From DATFVJ01 sp963851085 (lineage in GTDB: Bacteria; Actinomycetota; Actinomycetes; Streptosporangiales; Streptosporangiaceae): a stretch of 64,000 nt of DNA. Position 1 is the stretch's first letter; each line of letters starts with the position of its first letter. The stretch is taken from NCBI GenBank assembly GCA_963851085.1, contig CAWKNX010000018.1, forward strand, positions 434,001 through 498,000, read 5' to 3'. The notes beneath the pieces were generated by a model. That model had not been told where the DNA came from, did no database searches, and saw only the letters and a program-made list of their open reading frames with translations. Of this stretch, positions 52,576 to 60,107 are shown piece after piece. The translations under genes and the position numbers were made by a program.

Positions 52576-53997
52576 ATGCGGATCGCACTGATCGGGCCCG
52601 CGCATCCGTACAAGGGGGGCGGCGCGCGGCATACGACCGAACTCGCCCACCGGCTCTCGGCCGCCGGGCACGATGTGGTGATCGAGTCGTGGCGGGCGAT
52701 GTATCCTGCGGCGCTCTACCCGGGTGTGCAGACGGCCCCGGCAGCCGAGGGTGAGCCGTATCCGCGGACCCGCAGGCTGCTGTCCTGGCGCCGCCCAGAC
52801 GGCTGGCTGCGGGCGGGCAGGCGGCTGCGCGACCGCGACCTGGCCGTGTTCGCCTTCCTCGTGCCTGTCCAGGTACCCGCGTACCTGGCTATTTTGCGTG
52901 CCATGCGCCGGTCCGGCGCGGCCACCCCCGCCGCCGTCGTGATCTGTCACAACGTGCTACCGCATGAACGCAGGCCCGGTGACGTCAGGCTCACTCGTGC
53001 CCTGCTCCGCCGTGTCGACGGGGTTCTTACACATACCGAACGGCTCGCGCAGGCGGCACAGGATCTGGCACCCGGCACGCCCGTCCGGGTGGCGGCGTTG
53101 CCGCCGCACCTGCCTGTCGTGTCTGGCCGGGGGACTGTGCCTGCCCGGGGGACTGTGCCTGCCCGGGGGACTGTGCCTGCCCGGGGGGACGACCCCGCGG
53201 AACCCCCCGCTGGACCCTGCAGCCCACGATCGACGCGCCACTCGGCAGCCGTTCGGGCTCTGCCTCCCCGGGGGGACGACCCCCCGGAACCCCCCGCTGT
53301 GCCGCCCGTGGGGACCCCGGACCCCGATGGCCCGGAACCCCCCGCTGGACCCTGCAGCCCACGATCGACGCGCCACGCCGCAGCCGTTCGGGATATTGCT
53401 GCTGAACCTGCTTCGGCTGGGCGCACGGCGCCTGCCCCGGCCCCCCTCCGCCTGCTGTTCTTCGGGATCGTGCGTCCCTACAAGGGGCTGGACATGCTGC
53501 TTCGGGCGCTGGCGCAGGCGGGTGGGTTCACGTTGACGGTGGCCGGCGAGTTCTGGGGCGGTCTCGACGCCACCCGGGCGCTGGTGTCCGAGCTCGGCCT
53601 CGACGACCGGGTGGAACTTCGCCCCGGATACGTGCCCGCAGCCGAGATCGGAGCGCTCATGCGCGCCGCCGACGCGCTCGTGCTTCCTTACCGCCACGGC
53701 ACCGCGTCGCAGAACGCCTGGCTGGGGTTCGCCTATGGGGTGCCGGTCATCGCCACGCGCACCGCAACGTTCGAGGAGCAGGTCAGCGAGGGTGTGGATG
53801 GGTTGCTCTGCGAGCCGGGGGATGAGGCCAGCCTGGCGGCGGCCCTCGCCAGGTTCGGCGAGCCCGGCATCGCGGAGCGGCTGCGCGGCGGTGTGCGGGC
53901 CACCCCACCTGACGCGCTCTGGGAGGCGTACCTGGACGCGCTGCTCGCCGCAGCGGCGCCAGGCACCCCTCCCGCACGGGCGGGCCTTACGAGCTGA
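52576..53997 (+). CDS. Family 4 (GT-B) glycosyltransferase with a repeat insertion
   Basis: 473 aa from ATG 52576. N-terminal domain: MRIALIGPAHPYKGGGARHTTELAHRL, LHTER-like LTHTERLAQAAQ. C-terminal nucleotide-sugar domain: LLFFGIVRPYKGLDMLLRALAQ, RVELRPGYVPAAEIGALMRAADALVLPYRHGTASQNAWLGFAYGVPVIAT with the E-x7-E-like donor motif. Between the domains (about 53110-53430) about 105 residues come from repeats: an 18-bp unit (GTVPAR) four times, then a 135-bp unit (PAGPCSPRSTRH...) almost twice. Homologues lack this; the frame is kept. Confidence 0.88.
   Translation: MRIALIGPAHPYKGGGARHTTELAHRLSAAGHDVVIESWRAMYPAALYPGVQTAPAAEGEPYPRTRRLLSWRRPDGWLRAGRRLRDRDLAVFAFLVPVQVPAYLAILRAMRRSGAATPAAVVICHNVLPHERRPGDVRLTRALLRRVDGVLTHTERLAQAAQDLAPGTPVRVAALPPHLPVVSGRGTVPARGTVPARGTVPARGDDPAEPPAGPCSPRSTRHSAAVRALPPRGDDPPEPPAVPPVGTPDPDGPEPPAGPCSPRSTRHAAAVRDIAAEPASAGRTAPAPAPLRLLFFGIVRPYKGLDMLLRALAQAGGFTLTVAGEFWGGLDATRALVSELGLDDRVELRPGYVPAAEIGALMRAADALVLPYRHGTASQNAWLGFAYGVPVIATRTATFEEQVSEGVDGLLCEPGDEASLAAALARFGEPGIAERLRGGVRATPPDALWEAYLDALLAAAAPGTPPARAGLTS
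53115..53410. repeat. Interspersed GCAGCCGTT repeat inserted in frame in the glycosyltransferase gene
   Basis: gggggactgtgcctgccc units (18 bp) at about 53132-53185 are followed by ccgctggaccctgcagccca units starting near 53207 and 53342 (135 bp apart), each leading into gcagccgttcggg. Between them lie gctctgcctccccggggggacgacccccc and gaccccgatggcccggaac, matching the elements at 7.74 kb and, for the hairpin part, the 31.4-kb array. Confidence 0.85.
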
Positions 53998-55654
53998 TGT
54001 GCTCCGGTTCGGCCTCGGCCGCGTCGGCAGATGCGCTCTCCGCGACGCCAACGAGAGCGTTCTCCGTCTCCGGTGCGGCGGCGGCGAGTGCTGCCTCCGG
54101 TGTCGCGCCTGCCAGGTCCGCGCGCCTGACGCGGATCATGACGATCGTGATCACAAGGCCGAGCAGCGCGACCGCCGCGGATACGAGGAACCCGCGCGAG
54201 AAACCGATAGAAAGCGCGTGGTCATAGATCGCCTTCTGCAACGACACTCCCGGCTTCGCCTGCAGCGGGTGGCCGGACTTGGCGGCCACGGCCGCTGCCG
54301 CGGCCTGGTTGCGGACGCTGTTGGCGACCGCGGTCCAGGCGACGGTGCCGAGCACCGCGAGCCCGATCGAGCCGCCCACCTGCTGCCCGGTGTTCAGCAG
54401 GCTGGACGCCACCCCGGCGTCGCGGTTCTCGACCTTCGACAGCGCGACCAGCGAGACCGGCATGAACAGCATGCCCATGCCCGCGGCCGTGACGATCATC
54501 GGGCCGAGCATCCCGCCGGCGTAGGTGCTGTGCTCGGTGATCCGGGACAGCCAGAACATGCCGACCGCGGCTATCCCCGAGCCTGCCAGCATCAGCGGGC
54601 GGGCACCGATCCTCGGCACAAGCTGTGCGCTGGCCCCTGCCATCAGCATCACGGTGGCCATCATGGGCAGGTAGGCGATCCCCGTCTTCAGCGGGCTGTA
54701 TCCCCAGACCGTCTGAAGGAAGATGGTGAGGAAGAAGAACATGCCGAACATCGCCGTGCCGAGGGACAGCATCACCAGGTACGCACCGGACCTGTTGCGG
54801 TTACGGAAGAGCCGCAGCGGCATCAGGGCGTGCGCGCTGCGCGCCTCGATGAGTACGAACGAGACGAGCAGGACCACGGCCGCGGCCAGGGAGGCGACGA
54901 CCTTCGTGTCGCCCCAGTGCGAGATGCCATGCTGATCCGTGGCCGCGTTGGAAAGGCCGTAGACGAGCAGCGCGAGCCCGAAGGTCGCGGTGATCGCGCC
55001 GGGCAGGTCGAAACGGCCACGGCGCCTATCCGACTCGGCGAGCACGCGGGGTGCGGCGAGCGCGACGGCGATACCGATCGGCACGTTGACGAAGAACACC
55101 CACCGCCAGGACGCGTAGCTGGTGAGCAGGCCGCCAGCGATCAGGCCGACCGCGCCGCCCGCGACGCTCATGGCCGAGTACACGGCAAACGCCCGGTTGC
55201 GCGGCGGTCCCTCGGGGAAGTTGGTGGTGACCAGGGACAGCGCGGTCGGCGCTGTGATGGCGGCGCCGACGCCCTGCAAGGCCCGCGCCCCGAGCAGCCA
55301 CGCCTGTGAAGTGGCGAAACCGCCGAGCAGTGACGCCAGGGAGAACAGGATGATCCCGGCGATGAAGACCTTGCGGCGGCCGAGCAGGTCGCCGGCGCGG
55401 CCGCCGAGCAGCAGCAGGCCGCCGAAGGTGAGCGCGTAGGCGTTGACGACCCACTCGAGGCCCGTTCCTGAGAAGCCGAGCGCCTGCTGGATGTGCGGCA
55501 GCGCGACGTTCACGATGGTCGCGTCGAGCACGACCATGAGTTGTGCGGTTGCGATGACGACGAGCGCCAGGCCGAGGTTACGGTGGCCGTCGCCGTTGCT
55601 TGCGGCGGCCTCCGGTCCGGCCGCGCGCCTGGTTGTGGATTGGGTCCTAGACAA
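53987..55654 (-). CDS. MFS drug/solute efflux transporter, 14-TM EmrB/QacA type
   Basis: 555 aa. Motif A-like GGRAGDLLGRRKVFIAGI, motif C-like GARALQGVGAAITAPTALSLV, and LDATIVNVALPHIQQALGFS in TM1 are typical of the DHA2 (14-span) family. WVFFVNVPIGIAVAL follows. The start is TTG 55654 with AAGGAG upstream; the frame from 55786 lacks a ribosome site. The MarR gene upstream on the same strand is the likely regulator. Overlaps the glycosyltransferase stop by 11 bases (convergent). Confidence 0.9.
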   Translation of the reverse strand: MSRTQSTTRRAAGPEAAASNGDGHRNLGLALVVIATAQLMVVLDATIVNVALPHIQQALGFSGTGLEWVVNAYALTFGGLLLLGGRAGDLLGRRKVFIAGIILFSLASLLGGFATSQAWLLGARALQGVGAAITAPTALSLVTTNFPEGPPRNRAFAVYSAMSVAGGAVGLIAGGLLTSYASWRWVFFVNVPIGIAVALAAPRVLAESDRRRGRFDLPGAITATFGLALLVYGLSNAATDQHGISHWGDTKVVASLAAAVVLLVSFVLIEARSAHALMPLRLFRNRNRSGAYLVMLSLGTAMFGMFFFLTIFLQTVWGYSPLKTGIAYLPMMATVMLMAGASAQLVPRIGARPLMLAGSGIAAVGMFWLSRITEHSTYAGGMLGPMIVTAAGMGMLFMPVSLVALSKVENRDAGVASSLLNTGQQVGGSIGLAVLGTVAWTAVANSVRNQAAAAAVAAKSGHPLQAKPGVSLQKAIYDHALSIGFSRGFLVSAAVALLGLVITIVMIRVRRADLAGATPEAALAAAAPETENALVGVAESASADAAEAEPEHISS

Positions 55655-55914
55655 GGTGGTTCTCCTTGCTTGAGGGCGTAGAGATCCGGCGCCACGGCCA
55701 TGCGGGCCCGCAGCGCAACGAGATGCGCAGGATGTGGTGACGACTTTTCGCGAAGTAGCCGACCGCTGTGCGGTCACCATCCGCATCTAATGACGCGTTC
55801 GGGCCGCCGGATGTGACATGTTCGGGCTAGAGAGGCTGATCGGCTGCGTGGTCAAAGTCTTGCTGGCTTCGGTTCTGAGCTCGTGAGCATTGCTCCCCGG
55901 CTTCACGGTTAGCT

Positions 55915-56751
55915 TCAGCCCGCCGAAGTGGTGTCTGTCGCGTCACTCACCTCCCCCGCGCGCCCGCCCCCTGTTGGCGTGGCGGGTGAGGACGCCATGG
56001 CGTCGGCTGGCAGGGCCGCCTCGGACAGTGCTGGCCCAGGCGGACGACCCCCTGGGACCCCCGCATGCGGCCCTGCAGTCTCGTGATGGGCGCGCAACGC
56101 GGTACTGGTCGGCCAGTTGACGTCCTTGGCCGGCGCGGCAGGCTCCGAATCGGCCTGGCCGGTGGTACTGGCATCGACAAGCTTGCGTATCAGCGACAGG
56201 AAGGTCTCGCGCTCGGCCGTGTCAAGTGCGCGTGACCACGGCATACTCGCCAGCATCTCTGCTTCCATCAGCCCTTTGAGCTCGATGCCATCGGTGCTGA
56301 GAACGAGATTCTTGACCCGGCGATCGGCGGCGCTCGCCTCGCGTTTGGCGAGTCCCCGCTTCTCCAGCGTGTCGGCAATAGCGGTGACGAAGGATGGGTC
56401 GCAACCCATCCGCTGGCCGAGTTCCTTCATCGCCATGGACGTGTCCAGGATGTGCAGGGCCTTGACGCAGAACAGCGGCACGCCGTAACGCTCGGCGAGC
56501 CTTTCGCTCTGCGCAAGAATCTGCCGGAACAGCTTGATCATGGCGTCAAGGATGTCGTGGTCGAGTTTGTCGGCCTCCGTCGCCGCTGTCGCGAGCAGGC
56601 CGGTCGCGGGACAGTCGGGGCTGCCAATCACGGCCGCTGTACCCATGGCCCCGGCCGCGCGGATGGCCGCGTCCGCCGTGCCGGCGGCCGCGTCCGATGT
56701 GGCCGTGACCGGGCTCGCGACCGCGCTTCCTGCTGCGGAGCTGTCAGCCAC
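55915..56751 (-). CDS. MarR-family regulator with low-complexity ends
   Basis: 278 aa, long for MarR. The winged-helix core is residues ~60-195: FCVKALHILDTSMAMKELGQRMGCDPSFVTAIADTLEKRGLAKREASAADRRVKNLVLSTDGIELKG. The N-terminal 55 and C-terminal ~80 residues are Ala/Gly/Thr/Pro-rich; part of the tail DNA (acgaccccctgggacccccg, about 56043-56062) resembles the interspersed repeat family. Probably represses the adjacent MFS exporter and itself through the palindrome at 56843-56855. Confidence 0.85.
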   Translation of the reverse strand: MADSSAAGSAVASPVTATSDAAAGTADAAIRAAGAMGTAAVIGSPDCPATGLLATAATEADKLDHDILDAMIKLFRQILAQSERLAERYGVPLFCVKALHILDTSMAMKELGQRMGCDPSFVTAIADTLEKRGLAKREASAADRRVKNLVLSTDGIELKGLMEAEMLASMPWSRALDTAERETFLSLIRKLVDASTTGQADSEPAAPAKDVNWPTSTALRAHHETAGPHAGVPGGRPPGPALSEAALPADAMASSPATPTGGGRAGEVSDATDTTSAG

Positions 56752-56842
56752 GATGCCCTCCTTACTGGTCCTGCCCTGGCGCTCACGTGGGGCTGTGCCG
56801 ACGGTGCGGGTCAGGGCACCTGAACGTCATCAACATGACTTC

Positions 56843-56855
56843 GTCAATAGTTGAC
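56843..56855. promoter_or_regulatory. Probable MarR operator
   Basis: GTCAA-TAG-TTGAC, within the A/T-rich stretch acttcgtcaatagttgactt, 92 bases upstream of the MarR ATG. Size and symmetry suit MarR proteins; binding is inferred. Confidence 0.45.
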
Positions 56856-56994
56856 TTGCTCAAACGTATGGCAGCTATTTGAGGATGTCAAAGGTTTATT
56901 CGGTCAACGTCCGCTCACGGCCGGTGATGGGCGTGCAGGCCTCACCAGCGGCGGGACCACGTAACGTTACGCGTGGCTCGCGGCAGCCGTTCAG

Positions 56995-58200
56995 CTAGTT
57001 GGGTGGCCTGCGCTGGCGCGAGGGCGTGACACGGCCGCTGGAGGGCGCCGCGCGGGGTGGTGTGGCGCTGGAGCGCACTGTGCTGTGGGGAGTGGTGCCT
57101 GGCGCGGTGGCGCTCGGTGGAGTGGCGCTTGGCGGCGCGGTGTTCGGGGGCGCGGTGCGGGCTGAGGAGATCCCAGGTGGCGCCGTGCCGGTGGATGCGG
57201 TACCGGTGGATGCGGTGCCGGGGGGCGCCGTGCCTGATGGCGCCATGCCGGACGGCTCGGTGCGGGCGCGCCCTAGCGCGAGGCCGATCCCGGCCCAGGC
57301 CAGGTCGCACACGGTCATGACGAGCCTGGACACGATCGCTACGACGAGCGCCGACCCGCGCGGCATCACCGGCGCGAGCGCCGCGATCAGAGCGAGTTCG
57401 CGCGGTCCGACACCGCTCGGGAAGATCACGAGCAAGAACCCAACCGACCAGGCGAGGGCGTACGCACCCACTGACAGCAGCAGGACCCCGGCGCCGCGCC
57501 CGCTGACGTCCGCGACGAGCAGCCAGAGCTGCAAGCCGAAACAGGCCCAGCCGAGCGTGGCCCAGCCCAGGCAGCGGGCAAGGCCAGGCAGGCTGACGCG
57601 GCGCGCAAGCGGCGGCTGGCGGGCAAGCTTGAGCACGAAGTCGAGCACCGCACCCATCAGGGCCGGGTAGAGGCTGAGCAGGAGCAGCGGGGCGCAGGCA
57701 AGCACCCACCAGTAGTGCCGCGCGGCAGTGTGTGAGGTCAGCGGGAGCGTGACCGCGGCGACGATCAGGCCCGTGGCCAGGGTGACGGCGGCACTGATCG
57801 CGGTCGCGCTCGCGGCGCGCCTGCGCGGGACGTTGTTCCCGCGGGCAAGCTCCATCTGTGCGGCGAACGCCCAGAGCACGCCGGGCACGTACTTGCCGAG
57901 CTGGCTGATGAACATGATCCTCGTCGCGGGACGCAGCCTGAGCGGCGACCCGAGGTCGGCGAGGAGCGAGCGCCAGGCCAGCATCATGAAGCCGAGCCCG
58001 GCGGCCGCGGCGAGAATGGCGGCTGCCACCGAGTACCAGTTCAGCTGCCGCAGGGCGTTCGCGACCTCGGTGCGCTGTGCGGTCAGCCCGTACGCGCAGA
58101 AACCCACGGCGACTGCGAGGAGGCCGAACCGTACCCACGGGCTCGTCCGCAGGCGGCTCAGGGTGCGCAGGCTGGTCAGGTTGCGCAGGTGGCGCGACAC
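56995..58200 (-). CDS. Flippase-like integral membrane protein (LPG-synthase transmembrane/AglD family)
   Basis: 401 aa. Seven or eight hydrophobic spans. Family blocks: RIMFISQLGKYVPGVLWAFAAQMELAR and AYALAWSVGFLLVIFPSGVGPRELALIAALAPVMPRGSALVVAIVSRLVMTVCDLAWAGIG, typical of the lysylphosphatidylglycerol synthase TM region/flippase-like (UPF0104) proteins that often sit in glycolipid loci. The last ~100 residues (APPGTASTGTASTGTAPP...) are a repeat-derived tail. Probably translocates or modifies a lipid-linked glycan of this locus. Confidence 0.85.
   Translation of the reverse strand: MSRHLRNLTSLRTLSRLRTSPWVRFGLLAVAVGFCAYGLTAQRTEVANALRQLNWYSVAAAILAAAAGLGFMMLAWRSLLADLGSPLRLRPATRIMFISQLGKYVPGVLWAFAAQMELARGNNVPRRRAASATAISAAVTLATGLIVAAVTLPLTSHTAARHYWWVLACAPLLLLSLYPALMGAVLDFVLKLARQPPLARRVSLPGLARCLGWATLGWACFGLQLWLLVADVSGRGAGVLLLSVGAYALAWSVGFLLVIFPSGVGPRELALIAALAPVMPRGSALVVAIVSRLVMTVCDLAWAGIGLALGRARTEPSGMAPSGTAPPGTASTGTASTGTAPPGISSARTAPPNTAPPSATPPSATAPGTTPHSTVRSSATPPRAAPSSGRVTPSRQRRPPN
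57040..57260. repeat. Degenerate 15-bp coding repeats at the 3' end of the flippase-like gene
   Basis: Units such as gcggtgccggtggatgcggt and ggtggagtggcgcttggcgg repeat in 15-bp phase, coding APPxT/ASTGT pentapeptides on the minus strand. They extend the protein beyond its last membrane span. Confidence 0.75.
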
Positions 58201-58585
58201 GTCGGCAAGCCTACCGAGCGCAGCCGTGTCGCCCGGTACGGTCCGTCTGCACCGGCCGCGGGACCGACCTCAGGCACGTCTGCGGGAGCGTCCTCAGGCA
58301 CGTCTGCGGGAGCGTCCTCAGGCACGTCTGCGGGAGTGTCCTCCGGCACGTCTGCGGGAGCGTCCTCCGGCACGTCTGCGGGAGTGTCCTCCAGCACCGT
58401 CTGCGGGACTGTCCTCCGGCACCATCCGCGGGCGCCGTCGCGCCGCCGTCGCCGCTCGGGAGCGTGTGTGCTTGCCGGGTGGCCGGGCCGCCCTGCGGGC
58501 GGGCCGGGCGGCGGGGCGGCTGAGCCGCGGTGTGGCTCTCGATTTGCCTGTGGGCGCGGGCGCCCATAAAGTAAAAGCACCTCGA
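58201..58585. other. Intergenic region with 24-bp repeats next to the initiator tRNA
   Basis: Between the flippase-like gene and tRNA-fMet. It contains the array 58255-58420; the remaining ~160 bases should include the tRNA promoter. No protein gene recognised. Confidence 0.65.
58255..58420. repeat. 24-bp tandem repeat, about six units
   Basis: cacgtctgcgggagcgtcct plus cagg repeats every 24 bases from about 58275, with drift to cacgtctgcgggagtgtcct and caccgtctgcgggactgtcc. Multiples of three keep several frames open here, which produces spurious long frames. Confidence 0.88.
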
Positions 58586-58662
58586 CGCGGGGTGGAGCAG
58601 TTCGGTAGCTCGCTGGGCTCATAACCCAGAGGTCGCGGGTTCAAATCCCGCCCCCGCTACCA
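58586..58662 (+). tRNA. Initiator tRNA-Met (fMet), anticodon CAT
   Basis: 77-nt cloverleaf: acceptor CGCGGGG/CCCCGCT with position 1 unpaired (the initiator hallmark), D arm GGAGCAGTTCGGTAGCTC, anticodon stem-loop CTGGGCTCATAACCCAG with GGG/CCC pairs, T arm GCGGGTTCAAATCCCGC, and an encoded CCA at 58660-58662. The integrase lies directly downstream on the opposite strand, so the 3' end of this tRNA is the probable attachment site. Confidence 0.95.
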
Positions 58663-58666
58663 GCTC

Positions 58667-58698
58667 AGAGGCCCCTTCCGATCATGGAAGGGGCCTCT
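58667..58698 (+). terminator. Hairpin terminator after tRNA-fMet
   Basis: AGAGGCCCCTTCC (58667-58679), loop gatcat, GGAAGGGGCCTCT (58686-58698): 13 perfect pairs, then ttgcatg. Placed 4 bases after the tRNA CCA; it can also end the integrase transcript from the other side. Confidence 0.8.
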
Positions 58699-58738
58699 TG
58701 CATGTCTGTTGCTAACGGATTTGCTAACGGGATCTTGG

Positions 58739-60091
58739 TCAGGCCGCCGCGTCCGTGTCGCCGCTGTCGAGTCTGCTCTCGTCCGTGTCGTCCGGCTGGT
58801 CCTCGTTGCCGGTCTCGTCTGGTACCTGGACGGAGGCGAGAGATCCGCCGATGATCAGGGCGGCGAGGGTGTTGGCGACCTGGCGGTCGGCTTCCAGGTC
58901 TGTCTGGACGTACTGCCGCATCGTGAACGCGACGTCCGAGTGGCCGATGCGCGTGCTGAGTGCTTTCCAGTCGATCTTCGCATCGCGGCCCGCGGTCGCG
59001 TAGCTGTGGCGGACGTCGTGCAGGTTGATCTTGGGCAGTCCGGCCTGCTCGCCGAGGCGGTGGAACCGCCTGGTGATCGTGTCTGGGTGCGGGGGTTTGC
59101 CGTTCTCCCAGCAGAACAGCAGCCCGTGGTCCTGGTAGTCGGGTCCGAACTCGGCGCGCTCCTGGTCGAGTTTCTCGACGTGGAGCTTGAGGACGGCGAG
59201 GGTGAACGGGTCGAGCGCGAGGGTCCGCTGTGCGTTCTCGGTCTTGCCGTCTGACTCGATGACCTGGCCGTCCACGACAACGCGGGTGATATCGATGGTG
59301 AGGGTTCCGGTCTCCGGGTTGAAACCGTCGCGCGATGCGCCCGCCAGCTCGCAGCGGCGCATGCCCGAGGTCGCTTCGAGCACCCACAGGGCAAAGAAGC
59401 GATCCGAGCGGGCCCGTTGCAGGAACGTCTGGAGCTGGGCGACGGTCCAGACCTTGCGGCTCTTGCGCACGAGGCGGGGCGGGTGCGCGTCGTTGACGAC
59501 GTTGCGTTTGGCCCAGCCCCAGGCCACGAAGTCCTCCCAGGCCCGGTGCAGCATGCGGTGGGCGTTGACGACCGTCTTGGGTTCCAGGCCCGGCCGTGGC
59601 TGCTTCGGCTTGGGCTTGCCCGCGGCCTGGCCCGTATTCCTGCGTGGCTTCTTGACCTCGATGGGCTGCCCAAGCGCGGGATCGTCCTCGCCGTGCTGCC
59701 GGTAGCACCGCACAGCGTCGTAGCGGTAGGGGCGGCACGGAAGCACGCGGCCATCTGACGTCAGCCTGCGGGCGTGTACCGGCTGCTCGGCCGGCTTCTT
59801 CTTGGGCTGAGCCTTGACACGCCCTTCGGCGAGCAGCTTGGCGTACAGCGCGTCGCAGATCCCGCCGTTGATGGCCTGGACGGCGGCCAATGAACTCGCC
59901 GCCGCACTCGAAGCGATGGACGGCACCTTCACCCGCGCCGAGGCGGGCCTGCGCTGCGATCTGGCCGCCGCCCTGCACGTCAGCGGCGAACGCGACGAGG
60001 CACGCCACCACCTCCAGCGTGCGGGTGAGCTTGCCCAGCTCACCGGCTCCGCACGCCAGCGCAGCCGGATCCGCGACCTGGCCCGCCGCAT
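58739..60091 (-). CDS. Tyrosine recombinase (phage/ICE-type integrase), N-terminus replaced
   Basis: The catalytic domain is complete: ATSGMRRCELAG (Arg I), INLHDVRHSYAT (HxxR), RIGHSDVAFTMRQYVQ (His and the nucleophile Tyr). The core-binding region HRMLHRAWEDFVAWGWAKRNVV precedes it. The first ~72 residues of the frame are antisense to a regulator fragment (59880-60107) and do not look like integrase; recognisable sequence begins near INGGICDALYAKLLAEGRVK (about 59870). Full-length relatives have ~100 more N-terminal residues, so the 5' end was lost by recombination. Stop 77 bases from tRNA-fMet. Confidence 0.8.
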   Translation of the reverse strand: MRRARSRIRLRWRAEPVSWASSPARWRWWRASSRSPLTCRAAARSQRRPASARVKVPSIASSAAASSLAAVQAINGGICDALYAKLLAEGRVKAQPKKKPAEQPVHARRLTSDGRVLPCRPYRYDAVRCYRQHGEDDPALGQPIEVKKPRRNTGQAAGKPKPKQPRPGLEPKTVVNAHRMLHRAWEDFVAWGWAKRNVVNDAHPPRLVRKSRKVWTVAQLQTFLQRARSDRFFALWVLEATSGMRRCELAGASRDGFNPETGTLTIDITRVVVDGQVIESDGKTENAQRTLALDPFTLAVLKLHVEKLDQERAEFGPDYQDHGLLFCWENGKPPHPDTITRRFHRLGEQAGLPKINLHDVRHSYATAGRDAKIDWKALSTRIGHSDVAFTMRQYVQTDLEADRQVANTLAALIIGGSLASVQVPDETGNEDQPDDTDESRLDSGDTDAAA

Positions 60092-60107
60092 CGGCGAAGC
60101 CGCCTAA
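59880..60107 (+). pseudogene. C-terminal fragment of a helical-repeat transcriptional regulator
   Basis: ALEAMDGTFTRAEAGLRCDLAAALHVSGERDEARHHLQRAGELAQLTGSARQRSRIRDLA is the usual end of XRE-type regulators with a TPR-like sensor domain carried by actinobacterial integrative elements. The helix-turn-helix part is missing; upstream sequence is the integrase on the opposite strand. Its stop overlaps the convergent NUDIX gene by 4 bases. Confidence 0.7.

Noticed and set aside
53735..55309. 524-codon plus-strand frame
   Set aside because: Antisense of the MFS transporter, which has clear transmembrane and family motifs.
58165..58644. Overlapping frames on both strands between the flippase gene and tRNA
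   Set aside because: Produced by the 24-bp repeat, which keeps all frames open; some run into the tRNA.
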